From NCBI RefSeq assembly GCF_002161555.1, contig NZ_NFHZ01000008.1, positions 1 to 64,000 of the forward strand: a stretch of DNA of 64,000 bases. Direction: 5' to 3'. This DNA is from Barnesiella sp. An55. Its GTDB lineage: Bacteria > Bacteroidota > Bacteroidia > Bacteroidales > Barnesiellaceae. Positions 8,110 through 17,234 of the stretch are shown here, piece after piece (within the stretch, counting starts at the first letter, position 1; each line of letters opens with the position of its first letter). The notes under the pieces were generated by a model, which made no database searches, was not told the origin of the DNA, and saw only the letters and a program-made list of their open reading frames with translations. The position numbers were made by a program, and so were the translations under genes.

Positions 8110-10194
8110 TTAAGAAATATGATTCCATAAATTAATCGCTACTTTTTTCAGCCATCCTTTACGATTTTTGTAATTCTTAACAGAAAATAACGCAACCCAA
8201 GAATATGCGACAAGAAGAACTAAAATACCATATGTTCCAAAAGTTATAGATTTAGCTATCTCCTTTTGAGTATCATCTAAAGAATCTATCCATGTGATTA
8301 ACTTACTTATAATATTCCAATTCTCAGATTTATATATAAAGCAAAGAGTTAAGATTGCAATAAGTAATATGCTTACCATTAATATGAATATAAATCTAGG
8401 CCTTTTCCAATTTTTTAACTTCTGTTCTTCTATAGTGCTTTCCAGTCGGGATATTTCAGAATCTTTTTGCTCTAATTCAATTTTATGTGATTCCTGTAAT
8501 TCCGTTTTTTCTGTTTTTAATTTTTCTATTTCTGTAGATTGGGTTCTATTAATTTCTTCTAGTTGGGATATATTATCTTCATTTTGCGCTTTATTTTTTT
8601 CTAAAGAGTTTATTATTTTGTCCTGTTCTGTTTGAGCAAATGATTTTGTTTTCTCTATAATTTCTGTACTAGAAAGATTACATAATTTTTTTTGATAATC
8701 ACTTTTGATTAATTGTGTAATAAGGTGTTTTTGTTGTAAAATATCTGAGGTGGTTTCGCTTATTCCCTCAATCGCATATAATAATTGCTCTTCAGACATT
8801 ACACTGCTATTAACTTTCATATTAAGAAAACATACAAAACTTTTATAGTCATCATCTGTGCGTGAAAGATACCTCAAGATTAAGCTAAGCCATTGACTTG
8901 GTAACATAACGATAGGGGCTTCATTTGAATTTCTATTGTAATCCCATATTCGTAATGCCTGATCTGATGAAATAATGAAATCTTTAGTATTGAAAATATC
9001 ATTATTTGAGTCTCCTCGTTTATATTCAATCCACATTATGTTATAAGCATCAATTTCAGAGGCAATAAATTGCTTCTCGGGATCAAACTTACGTATAGAA
9101 GAAGCATATGCACTTATATTTTCCTTAATTGTTTCATTATTTTCATTAAAAGGCACCATTGAGTCTTTAGTTATTTTATATGTTTCTTTTAAGGTTTCAT
9201 ATGATGCTAATATATGGGCTTTAAAGAGCTCGATAGAACTATTGGAGCGACCAGCTTTCCATTTAAAATAGAGTTTATAAATTCCATCAATCGTAATAAA
9301 TTCATTATAAACCTTAGGATTAACATTTGGCGTCGGTTTTAGTGCATCTTCCAATCTTTCTAATTGATAAGACAGTGTTTCTCTAAATTCTTGTTCAGTC
9401 TTTTTTGTGATGAAAATATGCTGTTGTAAATTACTCCTAGCAATATTACGCAAAAATGATCGAGTTCTAATCTTCCGATCTTCACCGTTCAGTCCAATCG
9501 CTCTAAAAATAATATTTGTATCAAGATAGAGATTTTTGTTTTTGAGATTGTTAAATTCCAGAGTTGTATTTTTTTTATTTGTCATCATACAAAACTCTAA
9601 TGCGGAACTTGCAAAGTTATAAATCGCTTTATTTTTTTCTGGGTCTTCACTATTTAGGAAACCATTAATTAATAATCTGTCCTCCTCACTATATGATTCC
9701 TCTGGTACATCTATCGAGTAATCCTCTTGTAATAGCTTTTTGTATGCAGATAAGTTGGTAGTGAAAACACCATAGAAAAATTGTCTGAATATTTCAATTT
9801 TATTTGGATCTATGCCGTTATTTGAAATATATTCCTCAATATAAGTTTGGAGATTTTTCACTTTTGGAAGATTCTCCAAAGTTATTCTTCTTTTCCCGTT
9901 TAAGGAGACCATTTTAATGTCATTATCTATATATGAATCAAAATGTTCCTTATATTTTGGAGTGTCTATAATGTTTTCTAGTTCTTCGTATGAAAAAGAT
10001 AATCCCCCATAATTTTCCTGTATATACAACATTAGTTCAGATAAGGGAATAGCCGTCGTTGAAATCTTTATCAAAGAATCTTCTATTACTTTTTTGCAAA
10101 TCTGCTTACTTGAAATAATGCCATCATTATTATTTGCATAAATCAATGCGGACATTCTAAATAAGCCAGTAGTTAAATCATCTTTATTTTTCAT
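8110..10194 (-). CDS. PIN-like domain protein with coiled coil and two C-terminal membrane helices
   Basis: The 694-aa protein matches no family I can name with confidence. The middle has a PIN-nuclease pattern: LYLDTNIIF with D225 and N227, KTEQEF with E269, SEIDAYNIMW with D382, and IISSDQALRIW with D411. These spaced acids are what a metal-dependent PIN ribonuclease needs. Residues 520-592 are a strongly charged coiled coil. Two hydrophobic helices follow at about 599-621 and 650-671, then a basic tail. A membrane-tethered nuclease with a coiled coil suggests an effector that acts on infection, but this is inference. It lies 24 bp after the methylase gene and is probably co-transcribed. 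Confidence 0.65.
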   Translation of the reverse strand: MKNKDDLTTGLFRMSALIYANNNDGIISSKQICKKVIEDSLIKISTTAIPLSELMLYIQENYGGLSFSYEELENIIDTPKYKEHFDSYIDNDIKMVSLNGKRRITLENLPKVKNLQTYIEEYISNNGIDPNKIEIFRQFFYGVFTTNLSAYKKLLQEDYSIDVPEESYSEEDRLLINGFLNSEDPEKNKAIYNFASSALEFCMMTNKKNTTLEFNNLKNKNLYLDTNIIFRAIGLNGEDRKIRTRSFLRNIARSNLQQHIFITKKTEQEFRETLSYQLERLEDALKPTPNVNPKVYNEFITIDGIYKLYFKWKAGRSNSSIELFKAHILASYETLKETYKITKDSMVPFNENNETIKENISAYASSIRKFDPEKQFIASEIDAYNIMWIEYKRGDSNNDIFNTKDFIISSDQALRIWDYNRNSNEAPIVMLPSQWLSLILRYLSRTDDDYKSFVCFLNMKVNSSVMSEEQLLYAIEGISETTSDILQQKHLITQLIKSDYQKKLCNLSSTEIIEKTKSFAQTEQDKIINSLEKNKAQNEDNISQLEEINRTQSTEIEKLKTEKTELQESHKIELEQKDSEISRLESTIEEQKLKNWKRPRFIFILMVSILLIAILTLCFIYKSENWNIISKLITWIDSLDDTQKEIAKSITFGTYGILVLLVAYSWVALFSVKNYKNRKGWLKKVAINLWNHIS

Positions 10195-10218
10195 TTATTT
10201 GAAAATTTTATAGTTATC

Positions 10219-13200
10219 CTATCTGTCAAATCCAAATTTATTCCATGCCTCCATAACCAAGCGTTTGGTACGGTACTCGCCCAGTTCTCGGAGTTCTCGC
10301 TCTTTGAGCACGCGGAATGTTTCGTTGATACAGCCTTTGCCACACACATCTTCAGGATCAAGAATATAGCGAAGGTCCTCAGTGGTAAGACCATATAAAT
10401 GAGCAAAGATGGCATCCAGTTCGGCTTGCCACACAGTTCGTTGCTCTTCATCCCATATGACTGGTTCTTCAGGTAGGTCATACTCTTCTGTGCACTCTTC
10501 TCGTAACTCTTCCATCCAACCATCCAAGTCATGATTGAACCAGCAAAGGCGTGCTACACGCTCCACAATTCCCTGTTCGTAACCCGATGAGGAAACCTGT
10601 TCGGGAGTAAGGACAGGGAATTGTTTCACAAAACTGATACTGGCATGACTTCCGCCAATTTTTTGTCTTGTTGCATAATCAAATACTAATGAGGACATCA
10701 TTCCCAAAAGCAGTGCTCCGGGCATAGTGCCACGCTCCACGAAGAGGAGCGTGGCACTATGCCCGACGCCGCAGGCGTCGGGAATAAGTGATATAACAAA
10801 TGTTCTATCATGTGTTGCATTTGTTATGTCTCGAAATCCAATAAGCCATTTATGTGACCACTTCCATATAATATTACCTTTGGCATCAGTTTTAATAAGT
10901 CTATTATCCATATCCTCTTTGGGAATCCAATACCATGGCATAATATTATGATTGGGATTTTTTAATTCATCAGATGTTGGCATAGCCATTTGTCTAGCAG
11001 GCTTCTCCTTTGTTCCTTCGTTGATCGTTCCGAAATGGTGATTATAATGCCAAATCATTTTTCCCTCATATAGCGGGTCATAAATTTGATTATTTAAAAG
11101 AAATTTATTCCCATTTAATTCTGCTCCTTTATTGATAAGTTGAGAGTAGGTCCGGAAAAGATAAGAAGCTGTAGACATATTAAACATACTGCCAAACTTG
11201 ACATCCCAAGGATTCTCATTTGTTGTATCGTTTATTATCACTTTACAACGGCGATAAATCTTTGTGGTAAGCATTGCATCACGACTGGTTCGAAATATCG
11301 GACATGTTTGGGTATTCGGATTCAGAAGTTTAAAATCTGTTGTTTTAAGTTGATAGATTCTTGTTGGATCGAGAAGATGATCCAGACGAGTAAGATAAAA
11401 TCCACCTGAAACCTCACGTGGATTATCTTGTTTTTGACCGACAGTAATAAGGCAAAATCTTGCTAGAGAAGCAATATCAAATATTTTTTCTCTATTTACG
11501 AAATCATATAATGATATTAATCGATTGTCATTAATAAGTCTTGCAAAGAAGTCTTTTGTTGAATCATTTACTGCAATACCTGTAGGCAATACTAATCCCC
11601 ATGCTTCTTTTGAACAATTTAAGCAATGTTCAGCAAATAATGGATATAAATCAATTTTTCCTATAGCAGTAAGAGGAAAACGTCCAGAATTTTTTAAATA
11701 ATTAGATTGACTCGATACAGCCTCACGAGCAGTTTTGTATTCAAGATATAAGGCTGGATTATTTTCTTTAAGTTGAGCAATTTTTTTATCTCGAGCCGCT
11801 TGGTTTGCAGCGTGGACAATGGAATCATCTTTGCCAACGAACCATTTTTCATCTTCCATTTGAAGTTTATCCCAAGGTGGATTGCCACACATCACATCAA
11901 ATCCGCCTCCATCAGCAAAGACCTCTGGAAACTCAACGCACCAGTGGAAGAAACGATTGGCCTGTGCCACTTCGTTAACTTCTTGCTTAAACGAATCAGG
12001 AAGAACCTGTAAACCTTCCATCTCCTCAGTTGAATAATCAAGATACTTTATCTCCTGTAAAGCATTATAGACTGTACGGGTATAGGGAATATTGAATGGG
12101 GTAAATGTCTCGGTTTCACTATCAAATTCAGAAGTCAAATCTGTTGCATGGAATTGTTTATAGAAACTATAAACATATATATCACAAGCTCGTCGTAGAC
12201 ATTCTACACGAGGAGATTGCATCAATTCTTCCCATTTTGATTGCTTGGTAAGCTCTTGTAAGAGTGAGTCTTCAGGTAAATCATTTATTTCTTTTACCTT
12301 ACCGGCCAGTCCGATTTGCTCGCTATCAATGCTTTGAATGGCAATATCCTGACTGAACAAGGTTACGGATAAGCCTATATTTTTCCCACTACGGACTAAA
12401 TCGACATCTTTGAGAGCCTGCTTGTTGAGCTCAATAATTCTTTTCTTGGTTTCTTTATTATCAGCAGTGAAGGCTTCTTTGGGAACTCCATCAAGGAGTA
12501 TGTCAAGGTTGGTCACTCCAACCACAGAGTTACCGCAACGAATATGATGGTCAAGGAAAGAAAGTGGTTTCCCAGCACAATAACCTTCAATCCAAAGCAC
12601 AACCTTACAAAGTTCTACAGCATCGGGATTATAGTCTACTGCATAGATGCACTTCTGAATTACTTCACGAAGCGCTTCACGATAGTCGAGCGAAGCTGGA
12701 TTGTCTTCACCAGTACGTAAGGTACATATATACCAGGCTAAAGTTCGAGCCATAGCCAAAATAATATGACCTGAACCACTAGCGGCGTCACATACTTTCA
12801 TGGAGAGTAGTGAACGAACTTTTTCTTCAATGGTCTGACATTTGGCAATACGCTCTTTAATTACCGGCTCCAAGGTTGTACGAATAAGACTTTGCACGAG
12901 ATCCGGACGGGTATAGTAGGAACTAGATGATTTCCGATCAAGACCTGCGCCAAAAGTAAAGTTCCACTCTGAGACGGATGTTCCCTGCATAATGATAGCA
13001 CGCATTTCAAGAATGCCCTCATATACTGACCCAAACTCTTCTACATCAAGAGATGAATAATTAATCTTTACCCGATTTTGCTTCTCGTCCCTAAACTCAT
13101 TTAGACAAGAGAAAGCAGCCAGAAGCTGTTTATTGGTAATCTGGCATTGACGTAAATAATGTAATGTCTCAGTCGCGAATAATACGCCTCCAAGAGGCTT

Positions 13201-14340
13201 TATCAAGAGTGGAGTTCCAAATGTTTCATCCTCAAAAAGTCGGAAAGAATCCATTAGTCCTTCCCATAAGTCGCAGTAGTGTTCATTGCGCAAATAGGGT
13301 AACTCAGACAAACCACGTAAGCGAGACACTGCATAATATTTTTTGTAGATGTCCTGGCAACGAACTTTTTGATCATAATCATTATCTGTATCCGGAGCAC
13401 CAATATTGTATACCAGATTGCGGTCTTCGATAATAAAGAGAAATAATAATCGGTAAATAAAATGAATCAGTTCTTTATTCAAAGTCTGTGCGTTTGCTTC
13501 ACCATTGATGACAGCCTGTCTGAATACTTCATTACCTGCACCTTTTCCACATACCACTGAGCGTCCCAGTATTTCCATTGCTTTTTGAACGGCATCACTT
13601 AACCCTGCACGAATGCGGTTACCGCTTTCAATAGAGCGATTGAACCATTGTTCCATGATACAGGCATCGTCCCCGCTGTGTGTGAAACGGGAAGAATGCA
13701 TCAGTCGGAACAACAAGCAGAATTCAGCATAATGATCTTCTTCGACCATACGACGTATGTCGAACTCAATGTATGTAAGTTTGACTAATTGTCCGGTGTT
13801 ACGAATAAGGCGTAATACTTGACCATTAGTTACAATGCCATATACATGTTCGGTATTATTTAGATAGTCAAGCATAGTAGCTTGAGGTGACTTTTGGCGG
13901 CGTTCACCTTTGATTCGCTGGTCGAGTGTACATTTGTCGAGAAGATCTAATTCTGCATCACCAGTTTTATCTCCGACTATAATAATTGGCATTTGGTCCA
14001 ATTCAGGACAAATATAAGGTATGTCGAACTTACGTTCGCCTACTTCAATTTGTGTAGGTTGATAATCTAACTGATAATCAAGACTTGAAAAGAACCGTTC
14101 CATGAGACGACGTACAGCTTTCGTTCCGTATGGGTCGCGAAGAGAGTTACGTTCAGAAAATAGTTTCCAATCGTTACGCAGACTGCTCCATGCATTATCA
14201 ATTTTGGCCGTGAGCGAAACATCAAGATTAAAATCTTGTTCACGGTTGCCTTGCATGGAAGATTCAGTCTCTATTTCATGTAAAATATCATCTGAGAGAA
14301 GATGGCCATATATATGTATAGAAGTATAATCCATATCCAA
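10219..14340 (-). CDS. N6-adenine DNA methyltransferase, DISARM DrmMI-like
   Basis: This 1373-aa protein belongs to the large Eco57I-like class of adenine methylases. SAM-binding motif I is DAASGSGHIILA near residue 517. The catalytic motif IV is MCGNPPWDKL near 818 (NPPW, adenine N6 type). The C-terminal part contains RQKIGGSHASISFVKQFPVL, typical of the target-recognition region. The 500-residue N-terminal region resembles those of PglX, DrmMI and type IIG enzymes, without a clear nuclease motif. It should methylate host DNA to mark self. It is next to an SNF2 helicase (9 bp gap), as in class 1 DISARM. An in-frame perfect palindrome lies near codons 1187-1208. Confidence 0.85.
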   Translation of the reverse strand: MDMDYTSIHIYGHLLSDDILHEIETESSMQGNREQDFNLDVSLTAKIDNAWSSLRNDWKLFSERNSLRDPYGTKAVRRLMERFFSSLDYQLDYQPTQIEVGERKFDIPYICPELDQMPIIIVGDKTGDAELDLLDKCTLDQRIKGERRQKSPQATMLDYLNNTEHVYGIVTNGQVLRLIRNTGQLVKLTYIEFDIRRMVEEDHYAEFCLLFRLMHSSRFTHSGDDACIMEQWFNRSIESGNRIRAGLSDAVQKAMEILGRSVVCGKGAGNEVFRQAVINGEANAQTLNKELIHFIYRLLFLFIIEDRNLVYNIGAPDTDNDYDQKVRCQDIYKKYYAVSRLRGLSELPYLRNEHYCDLWEGLMDSFRLFEDETFGTPLLIKPLGGVLFATETLHYLRQCQITNKQLLAAFSCLNEFRDEKQNRVKINYSSLDVEEFGSVYEGILEMRAIIMQGTSVSEWNFTFGAGLDRKSSSSYYTRPDLVQSLIRTTLEPVIKERIAKCQTIEEKVRSLLSMKVCDAASGSGHIILAMARTLAWYICTLRTGEDNPASLDYREALREVIQKCIYAVDYNPDAVELCKVVLWIEGYCAGKPLSFLDHHIRCGNSVVGVTNLDILLDGVPKEAFTADNKETKKRIIELNKQALKDVDLVRSGKNIGLSVTLFSQDIAIQSIDSEQIGLAGKVKEINDLPEDSLLQELTKQSKWEELMQSPRVECLRRACDIYVYSFYKQFHATDLTSEFDSETETFTPFNIPYTRTVYNALQEIKYLDYSTEEMEGLQVLPDSFKQEVNEVAQANRFFHWCVEFPEVFADGGGFDVMCGNPPWDKLQMEDEKWFVGKDDSIVHAANQAARDKKIAQLKENNPALYLEYKTAREAVSSQSNYLKNSGRFPLTAIGKIDLYPLFAEHCLNCSKEAWGLVLPTGIAVNDSTKDFFARLINDNRLISLYDFVNREKIFDIASLARFCLITVGQKQDNPREVSGGFYLTRLDHLLDPTRIYQLKTTDFKLLNPNTQTCPIFRTSRDAMLTTKIYRRCKVIINDTTNENPWDVKFGSMFNMSTASYLFRTYSQLINKGAELNGNKFLLNNQIYDPLYEGKMIWHYNHHFGTINEGTKEKPARQMAMPTSDELKNPNHNIMPWYWIPKEDMDNRLIKTDAKGNIIWKWSHKWLIGFRDITNATHDRTFVISLIPDACGVGHSATLLFVERGTMPGALLLGMMSSLVFDYATRQKIGGSHASISFVKQFPVLTPEQVSSSGYEQGIVERVARLCWFNHDLDGWMEELREECTEEYDLPEEPVIWDEEQRTVWQAELDAIFAHLYGLTTEDLRYILDPEDVCGKGCINETFRVLKERELRELGEYRTKRLVMEAWNKFGFDR
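10719..10782. repeat. Perfect 20-bp palindrome plus 9-bp hairpin inside the methylase coding sequence
   Basis: Arms 10719-10738 and 10746-10765 are exact inverse complements (core GGGCATAGTGCCACGCTCC) around a 7-base loop. They are followed directly by CCCGACGCC-GCA-GGCGTCGGG at 10762-10782. The segment is clearly GC-richer than the surrounding gene and stays in frame, encoding part of IPDACGVGHSATLLFVERG. Confidence 0.85.
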
Positions 14341-14349
14341 TAGTTTACT

Positions 14350-17229
14350 TTATAAATGTGATACTTTGGGTGTATAAACAAACGCAGCTATAACATCCAT
14401 GGGAAGAATTGGCTTTACTACCTGATATTCTGCTTCTGAAAGATACGTACGGTATCGTGCAAACGAACGTACCAGGTTATTTGCCCGTTCTGTGGCAATG
14501 TCGTCGGTGTGTAGGCGTAGTGTCGCTTCATTGTTAATCCATTCCAAACGGCGGTTGAAGATATTGCGTTGAGCAGCTAAGTCAATATCACCGGTTGGCT
14601 GTGAATCCAAAAATAGATTTTGGCATTCAGCCTCTGAAATGAAATCATGATTGTCTACTTTCCCCTTATACCCAAAGAATATCATTTCCTCACCAACCAA
14701 TTGATTATCGTTGTGTTTTGTCTCGCTAATTACAGATCGGACTCGCATAAGGAGTACGGTAGTAACCATATCAACCTTGTCTGTCTCTATAACCATTGCA
14801 CGGCAAGCTCCCAAGTTTCCGCCGTTGATTGTATCATTGACAACACTCCTTGAAAGATCTTCTACGAAAGTGTGATTACGTCCAATATACATGTAGTTTT
14901 TAGGAGTAGGCGAAGCAAATGAAATCCGCACTGTTCCTTTTTTATCTACCGTCCGTTGAAAGTAGGATTTCAAATTTTCTGGCAGTTCGATAAATTGGAA
15001 GGAATAGCACAGTGGAATACTATCCACTTTCACATTGATACCGGCATGTCGTAATTCTCCGATAACGAAATCCCTTGTATCGTAAATATCACCTATAACC
15101 TTTTTGGCTTCATTCAGACTTTCAATCAACCGGGTCGGATCCATTGCTTTCGTATTATGGGCAAAGTAGGTATGTGACTTCTTTTCAATTTCTACAGCTC
15201 GTTGAATACGTTTATCATGTTCTTCAACCGTTTCTGAAGCCCACTCCATATCAAAAAGAGTCGGCTGTTTAATAAATTCCTTTTTCGTGTCGAGTACAAT
15301 AATCTCTTCCATAATACTCTCCATAAGCGTAGAATCATTATCGGCAATTGGGATGTAAATACCTAATGATTTTCGAATCTGATTTTGCTTACGATAAAGT
15401 ACTTTCATGATGATTTTGTCGACAGGATTCGTGTCTTCATCAAAGAGCGTAAAAATCGCAACTTCCTTTTCAGTCTGTCCAAAGCGATCTATACGACCGT
15501 TACGCTGTTCCATACGATTAGGGTTCCATGGTAAATCATAATGAATAACACAATTAAAACCCGTTTGAAGATTTACTCCTTCTGAAAGACAATCAGTACA
15601 TACTAATACATGGCGAGGTGCTTTAGCTAATTCTTCAATCTTCATTTTACGGTCTTCATCCGTAAGTCGACTGGTTATCACTTCAATCGATACATCTTTG
15701 TATTTTTTATTGCCAGATAAATGTTTGGCTATATAGTCTTTACAATATTCTGCTGTCTGTATATATTGACAAAAGACTATTGGAGCATATCCAGAATTTA
15801 AAGCAAATTCAACATTCTTTGCCAATTCTGTAACTTTGCTATCTTGTCCCTTTTCTTTGATTTCTCGAAGGATTGAAATGAATGAACGTAACTTGTTCTT
15901 CTCACTATTTGATGATTCCTCGTATGATTCAGGAATTACATCATCATTGAAAAGCCCATCTTTTAATGCATCATTAAATTTATAAATCTTGTCGTTATCT
16001 TCTGCTACATTTTCAGAATCATTAGAGCGTTTGTTTATTTTGTTCTGTAGCATGCTAATACCTGCATCTGGACTTGACATCACACCTCTGATAAGGGCCA
16101 ATAGATCCCAGTAAATATAGCGTTGTTTTATTTTACCTAAAGAACGTGCAGCTTTGACACCTTCACGTACATAGTCTATAATGTTCATAAGGAGAGCATG
16201 GTACTGAGCACTTAATTCATATTTGGCATCAAATTGAACGCGAGTAGGAAATATCATATCATTTCCTACATAAGGTTTAACATCTGCACGACGGCGTTGG
16301 ATAAAATAATGTGACAGTTCTTCACGTTGGCGAGCATCTTCCAATGTGAAATGTTCAAACTCAGGTTTTAAGAGCCCGATAAGTGATTGAAATTCCTCAT
16401 TATTTCCACTATGAGGAGTTGCAGTAAGAAGTACTATATGCCTTTCTGATTTAGACAAATCAGAAAGTAAAGCATGGCGTAGCTGCTGACTCTTGTTGGC
16501 ACCTTTGGGCTTAGCGCAAGTATGTGCTTCGTCCACTATGATAAATTCCGGACAATGTTGTAGAAACATTGGCTTTCGGTCTGAAGACTTAATATAGTCT
16601 ATAGAAATGATTTGGAAGGGTATATCGCGGAACACATTTTGATTGGCACGCATATTCTTTTCCAAACGGCTTATTGTGCTGGAGCGGATAATTTCGGCTT
16701 CCAGCCCAAATTTATCGCGAATTTCATTCTGCCATTGCTCGCATAGGTGTGGCAAACATATAATAGCAAAACGTTGAATCTCTTTGCGATCCAAAAGTTC
16801 TTTAGCAATTAATAAAGATTCCAAAGTCTTACCTATACCTACATCATCTGAAATCAGCAAACGTATAACCTGGTGTTTCAGGGCCAATATGAGGGGAACC
16901 ATTTGGTAGGGGCGAGGTTCAAAAGAAAGTCGTCCTAAACAATGGAATGGTCCTGCTATGTCACGAAATGATAATCGGCACGCATTATAAAGAATACGTG
17001 CTGCCTCAGGATAACTATTCGCTCCCACATCATCAGATGAGGGCTTGCGAAAATCATATGAGCAGACCATTGAATTTAGTTGGTCTTTATATAATGGCTT
17101 ATACAGACCGATAACTTCGGCATCTGTACCACCTAAAGGTTTTATAATTAATATATCTTTATCTGATGACTGTTGAACCACCCATGGACGTGAGCGAAAT
17201 TCAACAAGTGTTCCTGTTTTATATTCCAT
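14350..17229 (-). CDS. SNF2-family helicase, DISARM DrmD-like
   Basis: The protein has the SNF2/RapA-type motor: DDVGIGKTLESLL near 123-135, FIIVDEAHTCAK near 228, LLTATPHSGNNEEFQSLIGL, and the C-terminal lobe with CTDCLSEGVNLQTG and QRNGRIDRFGQ near 577. Such proteins translocate on DNA. In class 1 DISARM the homologue DrmD works next to the adenine methylase. I take the start at 17229 (MEYKTGTLVEFRSRPWVV), 6 bp after the stop of the preceding gene, although the frame is open for 25 more codons. Length is about 960 aa. The C-terminal third has no motif I can name. Assignment to SNF2 is secure; the DrmD name rests on gene neighbourhood. Confidence 0.85.
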   Translation of the reverse strand: MEYKTGTLVEFRSRPWVVQQSSDKDILIIKPLGGTDAEVIGLYKPLYKDQLNSMVCSYDFRKPSSDDVGANSYPEAARILYNACRLSFRDIAGPFHCLGRLSFEPRPYQMVPLILALKHQVIRLLISDDVGIGKTLESLLIAKELLDRKEIQRFAIICLPHLCEQWQNEIRDKFGLEAEIIRSSTISRLEKNMRANQNVFRDIPFQIISIDYIKSSDRKPMFLQHCPEFIIVDEAHTCAKPKGANKSQQLRHALLSDLSKSERHIVLLTATPHSGNNEEFQSLIGLLKPEFEHFTLEDARQREELSHYFIQRRRADVKPYVGNDMIFPTRVQFDAKYELSAQYHALLMNIIDYVREGVKAARSLGKIKQRYIYWDLLALIRGVMSSPDAGISMLQNKINKRSNDSENVAEDNDKIYKFNDALKDGLFNDDVIPESYEESSNSEKNKLRSFISILREIKEKGQDSKVTELAKNVEFALNSGYAPIVFCQYIQTAEYCKDYIAKHLSGNKKYKDVSIEVITSRLTDEDRKMKIEELAKAPRHVLVCTDCLSEGVNLQTGFNCVIHYDLPWNPNRMEQRNGRIDRFGQTEKEVAIFTLFDEDTNPVDKIIMKVLYRKQNQIRKSLGIYIPIADNDSTLMESIMEEIIVLDTKKEFIKQPTLFDMEWASETVEEHDKRIQRAVEIEKKSHTYFAHNTKAMDPTRLIESLNEAKKVIGDIYDTRDFVIGELRHAGINVKVDSIPLCYSFQFIELPENLKSYFQRTVDKKGTVRISFASPTPKNYMYIGRNHTFVEDLSRSVVNDTINGGNLGACRAMVIETDKVDMVTTVLLMRVRSVISETKHNDNQLVGEEMIFFGYKGKVDNHDFISEAECQNLFLDSQPTGDIDLAAQRNIFNRRLEWINNEATLRLHTDDIATERANNLVRSFARYRTYLSEAEYQVVKPILPMDVIAAFVYTPKVSHL

Positions 17230-17234
17230 CTCAA

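Noticed and set aside
10191-10532. Minus-strand 113-codon frame at the end of the methylase gene
   Set aside because: It overlaps the methylase C-terminus in another frame and shows no family features.
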